Shown here one piece after another: positions 38,066 through 50,333 of a DNA stretch of 64,000 bases. Below the pieces are notes generated by a model, which was given only the letters and a program-made list of their open reading frames with translations, had not been told where the DNA came from and did no database searches. The translations under genes were made by a program, and so were the position numbers. Source of the DNA: Agrocybe praecox (lineage: Eukaryota > Basidiomycota > Agaricomycetes > Agaricales > Agrocybaceae); the NCBI GenBank assembly GCA_964017145.1, contig OZ024844.1:2604001-2668000 (forward strand), written 5' to 3'. How positions within the stretch are numbered: position 1 is the stretch's first letter; each line of letters begins with the position of its first letter.

Positions 38066-41000
38066 TTAATATTCGTAGTCTCCGTCAAGGGGTTCTTGCA
38101 TATCCGAACGTGCAGGAACGTCAGTGTTTACACCCTAAAGTAGCAGAGTCGTGAGTCTTTACGCAACATACGACAGAGAACATATATTTACAGTTGAGCG
38201 GCAGGCAGGACAATTATTCCTACCCTTTTCCAGCCATTCATCCACACAAGACTTGTGGAATGCGTGTCGGCATGCCATTACTCGTATAGGGTCTTCTGGT
38301 TCGTAATCGTCGAGACATATTAAGCACTTGAGATAAGCAGATTAACTTCAGTTACACAATAGATGGAGCAATGGATACTTACTCGGTCAAGACAATTCGA
38401 TGCAACCTTGCCATCTTTCTCGAATTGGTCCATTTCAAAGGCTTTGATAATTTGCAATCCAGATTTCTCGATATCGTCCTTCGTCACCGTTGGTGGCTTG
38501 ACTTGCCCCAAAAGCTCAGCGAGCTCCCTGAGAGTGATATAAGGCATCAGAAGGAGCGAATGAAGGTAGAAATATCTTAAACGTACAATAAAGCCTCAAA
38601 TGAATCCAGGACATCTGGGCCACCCGTCACGATACTATGATCAGGGGGATAGTAACCTAAAGTGTAAAGGACGTGGTCAGTTGTCAAATATATTTGACCC
38701 CTCCAGATAGAAAAAAAAACATACCTCCAATGACGTATATCAAGAACGTCCTGCTACCGGGAACTACAGGTGTTTGATTGTCAGACCCACCATCAGCGTT
38801 TCTTCTGCCAGGTCGTAAGTTTCGAATAGCAGAGGCTGCACGCGAATGCCATCCTCTAGGCCGCCCGCGTGATCCCACAGTCTCAACAGCAGCAGAACCT
38901 GTTCCTGTGGGCCGAAGGCCGTTTATACCATCAGGTTGGCCTTCAATGTTTTCACTGTCCATTGCTTCTGTCGGAGGGGGGCCAAAGAAATCATTGTCTT
39001 CAGGCCCTGGTATATCCATTCGCCAATCCTGGTTAACAGACTGCAAACCGACGACAATAACAGGGATAATAGAGCTTGGTGGCTGCTGAGCAGCATTTCC
39101 TCCAGTAGCAGAATCCCTCTCATTACCATTCTCTGACATTCGGGTTGACTGCCTGTATCTAGCGAAAGGAGTTTGAGCCTCAGAACCTGGACGTCGAGAC
39201 CCCGTTGCATCCGCCCTAGATGTGGACACGGGAGGAAAGCGGTACAGCCTCCACCAATTGATACGGCCAGACGCGTCAATACGACCCGCACCGGATTCTT
39301 CACTTCCGCCTTGCGTTTGATCAACGTTTGAGGGGTTTGCATCGTCAGAATCAGAGTCTTCGGATTCAGAATTTGGCACTTCGGCAAGAACAGGCATATC
39401 GTCAGGATCGCCAACTAATGCCTCCGGAATTGAAGTGAACGCCTGTTGATTTGGAGGAGAGTCCGAATTTGCATCGGAAACAGGGGGGGTGATCGCTGCG
39501 TCTTGCGCCTGTTCAGCAGGTTCAGCCGTTTGAGTTAAAGCAATTCTCAAGTCAGCTTGTAGATCGACAAGGAATCTCTCGAAACTGCCTTCAGGTGGCC
39601 CCCGTAAGTTATCAGTCTCCGTCGCAGGCGTTGACGAAGAGTCTCCATTGGTATCACCGTTATTGGGAATGGCAAAGCTATCAGGAGTGGCACGGGTTTC
39701 ATCATTGCTTTCTGGGTTTCCGGCACTTCCCAGGCCATTTAAACCCAGGCCAATATTGAATGCTCGTGCCATCTCGGCTAACATCAACTCCCTCGTATCA
39801 GCAGGGGCAGGGGCAGGCGTAGTATCAACAGGGGCCTCCTGCATCGACGAAGGAGCTGACGTTGAATTAAATGGAGACGGTGGATGTCGTAAGCCCAAGC
39901 GCTCACGAATAGAGCTCCAAGCCTGGCGCATACGTTCAGCTCGACCGGCTGCTGAGACGTCCGGGATTGTGTTATTACTAGGAATAGCCGTAGGAGGTGA
40001 AGAAAAAGGGGGTGGAGCAACATTGTTGGCAGGAAGTGAAGATAAAGGGTCGGAAGGGGCAAGGCCGGAAGATAGAATGGGTTCCGAGGAGCCAGTAAGA
40101 AGTGACGCGGCAGTGGCTGCTGCAGCAACGCTGAAAAATACGAAATTATTTAATGAACTTTTATCTTAAGAGAGGCACATACCTGAGTAAAGTACCGAGA
40201 ACGTCAATACTACTGGATGATATCAATGGTGGCCGATTCTCAGTAGGTTGGGAAATTGCATCCGTGGGAGGCGAGGGTGCTACTCCTGCGGTTTCGGTGG
40301 TTTGCAGTAAGTCATTCAATACCGACTGAGAGTATTCGGGAGGGATACTGGCATCGACAGACTCTGCAAAAGGCGGCGTAACAGGCGTTTCACTGATGAC
40401 TGTCGATGAAGGGCGCGATGAGACTGACCGAGGTCGAAGGAGGCTGGACAGCCTACTTCTCGCACGGCTTGTGCCTTGGTCTGGGGGAGGTTCAGGAGAA
40501 GAGTTTGCGACGGGATTCCTCGTCGTCGAAGTTGCAGTATTTTCAGGAGGGGAAGACGTGGTGGAAACACTGCTTGGACGGGATACATCAGTGGTATGGA
40601 CAATACCCTGAACGACGACCAGAGTTCCAGGAGGGGGAAATTGTCGAGATGCAGGGGTATTCGTAGGCTGGGAAGTAGCCGATGATGGAGGTTGAAGAGA
40701 AGGTGCTGAAGTAGTCTCAGATTCACTCCTTTGAGGTAGAGATAGTCCTTGGTTGGCAGCACGATTTTCAACCTCTCTGGAAGGATGAATGTCATAAACT
40801 GTATCGTCTGTAGTATGTGGTGAGGGAGCGCTGAAAGAGGAAGAAGCTTCGACGGGAATTATCAGACTATCGCTCTTGGGCTCAATTACGAGGTTAGGAG
40901 TGGCAGAAACGTCATTCGAGTCACCTTCATCTTCTAAGGCTTTCGCTTCTGGCTGCTTGCCCTTATCATGGATAGATGAGGGAGCTTTGATCGACTCGTC

Positions 41001-41318
41001 TTCTACAACATCGGGCGAGGACTCTGTCTCTTTGCTTGAAGATTCTGGTGACTTGGACAAACGTCGAGAATCGCGCCGTGTGCTATTCCCTTCTCTCGAT
41101 TTCGATGGGATTCCGCTAAGCCTGTTACGAATATTTTTAGGCTTGACGAGTTTGAGAATGCTCTTGCGCAGGGAGGATCGACGGGATCCTGGTGCATCAG
41201 TGTCAATCCTTGTGGGCGTTTCTTCTTGTTGAGCAGTGCTTGTGCTGGCGGCTGCATTCGTGGACGTTACAGCTGGTGATAGGGTTGGGTCATGATGTCT
41301 AGAGCTGCTTTGTCCCAT
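38066..41318 (-). CDS. Large RING-H2 protein with myristoylation-type N-terminus, putative E3 ligase
   Basis: The start MGQSSSRHHDPTLSPAVTST (ATG 41316-41318) has Gly2 and Ser/Arg context suited to N-myristoylation. About 800 disordered residues follow, rich in Ser/Pro/Thr, with many potential phosphosites and one conserved-looking helical block (ERMRQAWSSIRERLGLRHPP). The C-terminus holds the only recognisable domain: a RING-H2 finger reading CLICLDDYEPEDP, then CRHAFHKSCVDEWL and CPACRS, followed by NTDVPARSD and DGDYEY at TAA (38066-38068). Before it lies TRTFLIYVIGGYYP-like hydrophobic sequence and DSFEALLELAELLG. I infer an E2-dependent ubiquitin ligase; the substrate is unknown. About 990 residues, with introns concentrated at the 3' end. 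Confidence 0.8.
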
Positions 41319-41745
41319 CAAGTAGAGAGAGAGAGAGAGATGATAGAATGCGGGTTGCTGCAAGCACGGAGGTGGAGTTGGACGAGAGAAAGTGATGTTA
41401 CAAAGGTTTTGGCCGATTAATATTAGTCTAAGTGTATGTCCTTCAAGGATAAAAAAGTAGGTTCCTTTGATGAAGTAGGGCCAGGGAGGAAATCGAGAGA
41501 ATAGACGGTGGTGGTCGTGGTACAAATATGAGCTGTGTTGAGATCGCCGTTGTAGACGATGAGTAAAGCCTTTAAGGGTGTGACACAATAACAACGTGAT
41601 GTCCGTCACATAATAGGCTTATTCTTCCTGTCGGCTATGCTTTGATTTTGTATCTTTAACATGTTTATTATTTCGTCTGACAGACACTAAAACTTCGCAT
41701 ATCAACAAATACGCCCACAACGACCAACAAGAAAGTTATTGTATC
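41319..41745. promoter_or_regulatory. Divergent promoter with (AG)n tract, RING / axis-protein genes
   Basis: These 427 nt lie between opposed start codons. A perfect (AG)n run occupies 41324-41340 immediately upstream of the RING start, so it is a CT tract in that gene's leader. The interval is otherwise AT-rich with no gene. Confidence 0.55.
41324..41340. repeat. (AG)n dinucleotide microsatellite
   Basis: This is a 17-nt uninterrupted AG run six bases from the RING gene ATG. On the coding strand it is a CT-rich leader, and repeat-length change could alter expression. Confidence 0.9.
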
Positions 41746-44700
41746 ATGGACGCCATCAAAGCATCCTCTCTTGCTCTCGAGAATTCACTGACTCCTCGTA
41801 AAGGACATCGCGTGTCCTTGGATATTGAAAAGGCGATAGGCCACCTATCATCAACATTGACCTTGCTAGTAAGGCATATCTGTCATATGAAAAGAAAGCC
41901 GTGGATTCAACTGCTGTATGGTCTTATGCATTTCTTTAGGAGCTCTCTGCGCCGTCCGCTACGACATTCACTAGACTCGCTGAGCTGCTTCGACAACAAT
42001 TATTGCCTCTATATCGCGTATCCTTTTCACTTGCATTGAACTATGCCGTCTCTGTCTTTTGCTTCATTCACAGTCAAAAAATTGTACCGTTCATACAGGC
42101 CAAAAAACCTAAATATGAGTGGGAAATACTACTCAAGTCCTTGCTTTCCGGCATACTTGTACGCATTGTTATAGCTTTACATTGCTTTGTTGACGTCATT
42201 ATCATACAAAACGTAGGATTTCCTTGAGGGAGACGCCAATGGTAAGTCCGGAGTCAAGCATTTTTGCTATTTATATTAATTTTCTTTAGCGAACGGCACC
42301 CATCGTGACATCGTGGCTTCGACTTTATTTCCCGTTCTTTGTCCCTTGTATTTTGCGACAACGACCGAGCCAGCATTAAGAGTCGACGACGGTCTAACAT
42401 CAATTGTAATATTTCTTTACAAGCGCATATATGCACTGTTTACGTTATCTTGAAGGTTTATATGCTGCTGACAACCATTGTGGATGGTCATGGAAAAAAT
42501 GCGACCAAGCTACGTGATCATATTGGCAGGTACGTCAAATCTTTTATATTTAGAAATCACTGTGTATAAACGCGGTTATAGTGGTCGATTTGGCCTGACA
42601 ATTTCACAGACCAAAGGTAGAGTCATTTACTAATCGCGCTCGTGTCTCAGCTGACGAATTTATGATCCCAGGATTTCTCGCTCTGGAAACAATTCTAGAT
42701 TTATTTGCCACGCTACTGCCACCTTTGAAAAATGGACGAGTTAAGAGAACAGAATTCATCCAGAAAGTTTTTGATGCCTCTCTGTTCATCTGCAGCAAAG
42801 AAATTATCCACTCTCTGGAATCTATCTCCAGCTCTGATTGGAGTAAAACGGCATCAAGTATCATGGAATTATTGGCACAATCGGATATATCATAGTGAGT
42901 TTGTCCTTGTATACGCTTTGTTGGTCCATCTGACAGTATGTAGTCCGCAATCTTTCGAGATATCTAGATTATCAGCGGTCAACACTGAAACGGATGCGCC
43001 GCTGTTATTTTTTGCGGATGAAGATAAATTCATCGGAAATATAGATCAAGTAAGTGATAATTATATGCAAGTAGATATAGCGCTTACGCTGGGTCAAGGA
43101 AGGAAACGTCGATACTTTTCAATTGCCTTTCTATACAATCAAGACCATTAGTGTCTCTCCTGCCAACACCAAGTCAATGCAGATCACCGTTGAGGTAACG
43201 AAGCCTCCAATTCTCGGTGACCAAACCAGTCCAGCACTAGGCCAAGACATATCCGTATCATGGAGTATAAAGAATACAGATGTCATCAAGTTCAAAGATT
43301 GTCTAAAAAATCGCAAGCTGGTGACGTTTAGTTGATTTGAATTCTGGACATTTACTGATAATCGAAAAAGAACTTCAATACACTTACAAATAGAAAACAG
43401 TCGAAAACGGGGGAAATCAAGTTAGATTTTGATTCTCATGGGGAGGATTCCTTGAAATCGAAAACGGTATGAGCATTTGTATTAGACTGGTATATTTACT
43501 TATGCTCTCTTCAGGAGAAGGTCCAAAGCTTGTCTCAACGTAGTTCCTTTATTTCCTTTGTTCATACCGTTTGACATATCATCTTCTGTAGTTTGGAAGT
43601 CAGGCACAACATTTGGGACTGTTCCGCAGACTGATCTCAGTACATCTCCGTTGGTTCCACAATCCACAAAAAGTCTGACGATCCAAAGGAATCCAGCTGA
43701 CACTCTACCATCCTTACCCAGGGCTGCAGAGGTTCCTCCAGCACCATTTCTTTCACCAAATAAGCAACTGCCAAGTAAAGTGCAGGATACAGGTTTATCG
43801 GATGATGATGTCGCACCGCCTAAATCTAGGGTCATGAAGCTTAAGAGGAAAGTTATCGCTGCTTCTGAAGATGACGGTTCGGACAATGAAGGGGTACAAA
43901 CAGCAGAGAAAGGCGATATCTTGAACCCTGAGGCCGCCTCAAAATTACTCATTCCTCCGGCAAAAGAACATACTCGCGAGTTGGCACCAACACCCGATAA
44001 TGTATACGTAAAGGAGAGCACACCTACTTTTGAACAAACGAGTGATACAGATCGCTCTCCCAAGAAGAAAACTTTGCCCAAACCGAAGAAGCGGAAGACC
44101 CAAGACATGGAGGAGGAACTCGGTATGCCCGAAAACACTCGAGCCGCGAAGCACAGTAAGGTGGACCACCAACCTTCAGCTCTGCTTCCTTATTCCAAAA
44201 GAAGATACGGGGGAAAGGGGAGAACGTCGTCCCCACAGCGTACTGCAGGCACTTCTCCGATAGTCGATTTCGATGCTATTCCGCCATCCGACATTCCGAA
44301 ATCTCGAGCAGTCGCCATGAAAGGAAAAAAAGGAAGGCCTGTTAAGCGTCCCCCAGCGACGAAGCAAACTGTCAAGGATCCGCAAACCGATAGGAAAGTT
44401 GGCGGCATCAAAAACAACACGCGTCCGTCGTTGGACCCTGACATTACACTCGTCAACTCGAGTGAAACTGTGTCAAAGGACGTAAGTTACGAAGTTTATT
44501 GGTCGATTTTACCTGCAATAAACGCTATGTAACAGTTCGATGTGCAGGTTACAAGTGGAAAGGAAGACCTAGGAACTAAACGGCGATCTGCAAGAGTCGC
44601 TAACTACGTAGAAACTACCGACAAAGTCGCGTCCGGGCATGTTAACACTATTGTCGATATTATTGAGAAAAGGAGAACCAAAAAGCCTGCCAAGGCGCCT

Positions 44701-46181
44701 TGGGAAGCCGACGATTTTATGGAAAAAATCAGTTCAGATCTCGTGATGGGTCCTATGGACGAGATGCAAAATAATCAACCAGAGGACATGGATGCGATTA
44801 TGGTTCCTGAAAATGATTCTTCTGGTGGCGATGTCGTGCCAGACGATAACGGAGTAAACAAGTCGTACTCAGATGATTATATTGAATTTACCATTCCAGC
44901 GAAGGTGACTTTTTTTGTCGATCTTTTATCACTGAGACTTATCACGATCATTTCTAGCTGGGCTCTGATTCTGATTCACATCCATCCGAACCTGCCCCAA
45001 CAAGTGTGATGATCGACCTGACCCTTGACGAAGACGAAGAGCCGCCAAAACCGAAGGTATCGCGCGTCAATGTACCCAAAGATCGTCTGAGACCTACGGC
45101 GGAGAAGTCTGTAGAAAAGAAAGTTAACGCCATATCAAAAGTGGAACAACAAACAAAAGTAGAACCCAAGGTCACACCAAAAGCCACTGTGCCTAAAGAC
45201 CATGCACGACCCGACAATAAATATGAGGACAGCAACGCTCCAAGAATAAGATTGAAGGCCGAAGACAAGAAGGCACAATCAGATCTCAAAAATCCAGTAT
45301 TAGACCCTCCCAAAGAAGCAGTGATACGTCCTGCTCCCCGACAACCGGACACCGAACACATAGAGATGGATGCCTTTGACATGGGGAGCGACATTGAAGT
45401 CAAGAGAGACGTATCAGAAGGTTCTAACGTTCTCCGTGCAAATCAAACCCCTCGAATTGAGAAGATGCCTCCTCCACCACCGAAGAAATTGGTTACGATG
45501 GAGCGAACGGAACGCAAGGTTAACTTTGATTTGCCTGAATCAGGGTTGCCTGCGAATAGGAAAAGTCGTGCAATTCGTTCAGGGGAAGGACATTCGACTG
45601 CTCGAAGGATTCACGCTCCTAATGCGAGGGTAGAGAGACGAACAGGCATCAAGCCGCCAGTGGTCGAAGAACAGCCTCCTATGGATAAAATCATCGAGGT
45701 AAAAGATATGATCATTAACACAATGATTGTTGGCTGATTAGCGGCCTTTTTAAGATTTTGAAAGAGATCAACGAAGTGTGCACTTTTCTCGTCAGGAGAG
45801 AAAGATCTCACTAACCATCATTAGGCCGTGATTTGTCGAGTTACGGAGCGCTTCGAGGGTGTAACGGAAGAATTGTATGCTGGACAGCGAGTGATTCTGG
45901 AGGGTACTGCCGATACCCTGCAAGAAATGCGAAACGAGAGGTTTTTTCAAAAAATATGCTAACTGAGTGTTTTTTTTCGCTAACGAGTGATTAGAGTGCG
46001 ACACTTCAACGACATGGTCGACTTGGAGGGGGAATACACTACTCGTTGCAAGGATATTGAAATTGGGGTTCATGGATATTTGAAATCGACTGAGCAGCTT
46101 GCTCAGACATTCAAGGGGGTTGTTCTTGACCACAGCCGCCAAAGTCTTTCTACTCGACTGCCAACGAGTTTATTTACTTAA
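41746..46181 (+). CDS. Putative meiotic chromosome-axis protein (SYCP2/Red1-like)
   Basis: I cannot name this gene with certainty. The N-terminal 300 or so residues look alpha-helical (TFTRLAELLRQQLLPLYR; KYEWEILLKSLLSGIL; FMIPGFLALETILDLFATLL). Next is a beta-rich segment (FFADEDKFIGNIDQ; ETFQLPFYTIKTISVSPANT; KSMQITVEVTKPPI). A long basic, disordered middle follows, with PKKKTLPKPKKRKTQ, KGKKGRPVKRPP and several SP sites. The C-terminus has a predicted coiled coil (about 45830-46160: FEGVTEELYAGQ; TLQEMRNERVRHFNDMVDLE) ending TSLFT, TAA at 46179-46181. A helical repeat, a PH-like module, a disordered linker and a terminal coiled coil is the plan of SYCP2/Red1 axis core proteins. That, plus loose motif resemblance, is the basis. 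About 1,150 residues and many short introns. Confidence 0.4.
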
Positions 46182-46236
46182 ATTACGTGATAAGTTTGTT
46201 GTACTTTACGGATCAGAAAAATGACGAGAATTTTGC

Positions 46237-46443
46237 ATGTCGTCTTGCCTTTTACGCGTTGAGCAACGCGTCTCCAGTCTGCGTCTGCGTGTACGCCTAG
46301 AATCCACGCTGCCCAAAATAACATATAGGTCATGGTCATTTCAAACTCGTCCATGTGCTCACCAGAGGATTCGAATTCCCGCCTCTTTCCGGTCCTGCTC
46401 CTCTTTATCTTCCACAACATCTCACTTTCTCAAACAACTTGCT
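46237..46443 (+). other. In-frame N-terminal extension of the aminopeptidase (possible mitochondrial presequence)
   Basis: Starting at ATG 46237, 69 codons without a stop run directly into the main start. The composition is about ten Arg, two Lys, two Glu and no Asp, with many Ser (start MSSCLLRVEQRVSSLRLRVR). That is what a matrix-targeting peptide looks like. The strong CT-rich tract at about 46378-46412 suggests most transcripts start after this ATG, so the long form would need an upstream start site. It begins 55 nt after the previous gene's stop. Confidence 0.4.
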
Positions 46444-49400
46444 ATGACTACTCCAGGCCACGCTGACCAGTACCGTCTCCCTACCAACGTCAAACCTACC
46501 CACTACGATGTCACCGTCAAGACAGACCTTGAGGGTCTTACTTTCCAGGGCTTGGTCAAGATCGAGTGCGTTTCTCAATGTCCCTCTTTTTCTCTCTGTC
46601 TCCTGACATCCAAACAGTCTCGATGTAAAGCAAGAGACATCGTCAATTATTCTAAACACATCAGACCTCGAACTCGGAACTGCGTATGTTATCCGTGCAT
46701 CGCGTCTCTAATGCTTGTGCTCATCTGCGACTAGATCCATCTCATCTAATGCAGCTGAACCAGCAAAGATCGTAGCTCCTACGTCCTTTGACAAGACACA
46801 GGAGCGCACCACATACCAGTTGCCTTTCTCTCTTCCCGCGGACTCTAAAGCACAACTCACGATCGGCTTCTCTGGTAAGCTTACTGGAAACATGATGGGC
46901 TACTACAGAGCATCCTGGGAGCACGAAGGTAAAACCAAGTATTATGCTCTCACACAATTTGAGGTACGATCAACGTCAACTCCATCTATACCATACACTC
47001 ATATCTACAGCCTACTGCTGCTCGTCGTGCATTCCCATGCTGGGATGAGCCTCTTCTCAAAGCAAAATTCTCTGTCACTTTGATTTCTCGCGAGAAAACT
47101 ACCAATTTGAGCAACATGCCTGCCATTTCTGAACAAGTCATCGGAGCAGATTTTGAGGCTCCTGCCGACCTCGCAGAAATCTTGGCTTCGACCAAGAACG
47201 AGCAGTGGAAGATCACCAAGTTTGAGACAACGCCACCTATGTCATCTTACATCGTCGCCTTTGCAAATGGCGAGTTTGAATATTTGGAAACCTCGGTGAA
47301 GATGCCTCTCAGTGGAAAGACTATCCCACTCAGAATCTACAGTGAGATTTACTTTCCTATCAAAATTAAGCTGTATAATTAATGAATTGTATACTTCCAG
47401 CAACTGCCGATGTAATCCATCAAGCACAATTCGCTCTCGATGTCAAAGCTGCAGTCTTGCCTCTTTACGAGAAAATCTTTGACGTCGAATATCCTCTCCC
47501 CAAGTTGGATACTCTCGTCGTACGTGTTTTGCTTTAATAATCTTAGTTTGCACTGCTACATTTATGTTGTGTAGGCAAGCGACTTTGACGCAGGTGCTAT
47601 GGAAAACTGGGGATTGATCACTGGACGAACCAGCGCCTTCTTGCTCGATCCTGCCCGTGCTGATATTCAAGCCAAGAAGCGTGTTGCTTCTGTCCAGAGC
47701 CATGAGGTAGCCCATATGTGGTTCGGTAACATTACGACTATGGAATGGTGGAATTATCTTTACCTTAACGAAGGTAAGCGCTGGTATCTCATCTTGGAAT
47801 CAAATCATTGACCCGCTTTGATTTAGGTTTCGCCACTTTGGTATGCATACTTTTCGAGCATATAGTTAAATTCATGTATTGAATGCCTTTACATATTTAG
47901 ATGGGTGAAGTTATTGTCCCAGGTAAAGCATTGAAGGACTTTTGTATCATTTGCTAAATCATTAACCATGTGTATTTCTTCAGACAAGCAAGTTCTTTCT
48001 CATGTTTTTCTGGTGTTGTATGCTAATGACCATACAGGGTTTTCCCTGAATGGCGCGTCAACTCTGAGTTCATTACTGAACATTTGACCCAAGCCCTTAG
48101 CTTGGATTCAAAGCTCTCTTCCCATCCGATTGAAGTCGACTGCCCTGATGCCAACCATATTAATCAAGTACGTCCTTCTTCTTTTCTCGGCACCAAGGTA
48201 TTGATCTATGCCTCAGATTTTCGATGCATTGTCATACTCTAAAGCCGCATCAGGCATGTTAACATTATCTTTCTCATAAATTAACGTTTATTGACTATGT
48301 TTTCAGTCCTTCGCATGCTGTCTTACTACGTCGGCGAGGAGAAGTTCCTCAAGGGTGTTTCCCTCTATTTGAAAAAGAAACTTTTCGCTAACAGTGTCAC
48401 CCGTGATCTTTGGGAGGGCATCAGTACCTCGACCGGTCTCGATATCCCTGAGCTTATGGAAAATTGGATCACCAAAGTTGGCTACCCAGTATTGAGAGTC
48501 ACAGAAAGCGAGAATAGTATCACTGTTCGTCAAGATCGCTTCTTGGAGACAGGTGTTGCTAAGCCAGAGGATAACGAGGTTATCTGGTAGGGTTTTTTGC
48601 ACTGGGACAATCCCTGACACCATTCTAATCAATTATGCTAGGAATGTCCCTTTGAGCATCGTATCAGCGAAGAATGGAGAACGATTTGTTGATAAGACTG
48701 CTATTTTGCAGGAGCGCGAGAAATCTTTTGCGGTGGACACAAATGCCCCATTCAAATTGAATGCTGGTACTAACGGAGTTTGTATGTGGTCTGGTCTCAA
48801 TTTTGTTATTATGTACCTGCTAAATGGTGTCCATAGACCGCGTTTTGTATACGCCCGAACGTTTGGCAAAGATTGCCCAGGAAGCTGCGAAAGATAACTC
48901 CATCTTCTCCCTTGAGGATAGGATGGGCTTGGTTTACGACGCTATGGCGCTGTCTAGAGCTGGTCTGGCCAAGCTGAGCAGCGCCTTGACCCTGGTCGAC
49001 CTGTGGAAAAATGAGAAAGAATGTAAGTCCTACTAATGCCTTACTAGTCATCTTATTCACATCCCCATGAAGATCTTGTTTGGCAAGGAATAGGGTCCAC
49101 CATTGGTGGGCTGACAGATGTTTGGTGGGAGCACCCTGAGATCACGGATAAGTTGGACGCTTTCAACCGTGTAAGCGGATGTTGGTATTTCGGCAACTAA
49201 ATGCATTTATTAACACAATTCATTGTAGTCATTGTTTGTTCCTCTGGTGAACAAGCTAGGATATGAATATCCTGAGGGAGAATCTGTCGATTCGTCTCTC
49301 CTTAGGACATTGGCCGTTGGACAGGCATATGCAGCCGGTGATGAAGGGTACGCGTCCTTTTCTGAGCTATTCCGTTGCACTCGTTAACGTTATTCTTTTA

Positions 49401-50262
49401 GAGTTATCGCGGAATTGCGTAACCGTTTCAAGCAATACCAGGAGACTGGAGACAGTTCAAAGATCCCGGCTGATTTGCAGCGCGTAATCTATACCGCGGT
49501 TCGTTTTGAGTCATTTTGGCATATTGAAAGAGGGAACTGACGAAAAAAACGCAGGCCGTCAAATACGGAGGTCGGGAAGAGTACGATGCTATGATTAAAT
49601 TGCATGACAAGCCAAAGACGCCCACTGAAAAGATTGCGGCAATGTACGTGTGTTGGATGTGTCGATATTGAAAGTCTTAAATTACTGATAACAATTTGCA
49701 TAACAGCCGCGCACTGTCAGCCACTGAAGATGAAGCTCTGATCAAGGAGACCCTGAAATTCATTGGCACGAATGCTAGGGACCAGGATGTCATTTACTTC
49801 TTTGCATCATTGGGAATGAACCGCAAGGCACGAAGGTTGCTGACACAATATCTGCAAGACGAGTACGATGTGGTACGTAATCGCCGGGTATTCAGCTTCC
49901 AGATTTGTACCTGATGGACCTTTTAGTTGTACAAACGCTTCGAGGGCAACTTTACCCTGGGCAGCCTTATTTCGGTGAGTCAAAAGCAACGAGTCAAAAT
50001 TAAAAAAATGAAAAGTGACGTCGCACATAAGTACACGATCAACCATTACTCGAGCGAGAAAGATCTTGCTGCAGTCGAGGCATTCTTCAAGACCAAGGAT
50101 TCGTCCAAATACAACCAGTCTCTTGCACAATCATTGGACAGCATCCGTGCGCGCATAGGGTATATCCAGGTAAGAGAAAGCGATAAAAAGAAAAGAAAAG
50201 AAACTTATGAAATACCACAGAGATCAACGGAAGACCTTTTGGGATGGTTGACTCGGAAGTAG
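46444..50262 (+). CDS. APE2: M1-family zinc aminopeptidase (Ape2/Aap1, puromycin-sensitive type)
   Basis: This metallo-exopeptidase removes N-terminal residues. The main start is MTTPGHADQYRLPTNVKPTH (ATG 46444-46446). Domain I has the usual beta-rich opening and QFEPTAARRAFPCWDEP. Substrate anchoring is by GAMENWG (about 47595). The zinc site is HEVAHMWFGN (about 47700-47730) with the downstream Glu in LNEGFATLM. The middle shows YVGEEKFLKGVSLYL and WITKVGYPVLRV. The C-terminal helical domain ends STEDLLGWLTRK, stop at 50260-50262. About 890 residues over roughly 20 short introns. The coding frame is also open upstream from an ATG at 46237, giving a 69-residue Arg-rich, nearly acid-free extension that could target mitochondria. 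Only 71 nt separate its stop from ABD1. Confidence 0.93.
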
Positions 50263-50333
50263 TACTATGATTACATCAGCGAACGTAGTTGTTTTGAATT
50301 TGAATTTTATTTTATTTTATCTTTCAACGAGTT

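Noticed and set aside
46366..46392. Second T-arm-like GAGGATTCGAATTCCCGCCTC
   Set aside because: No tRNA body precedes it, and it lies in the leader of the aminopeptidase, in frame with the extension.
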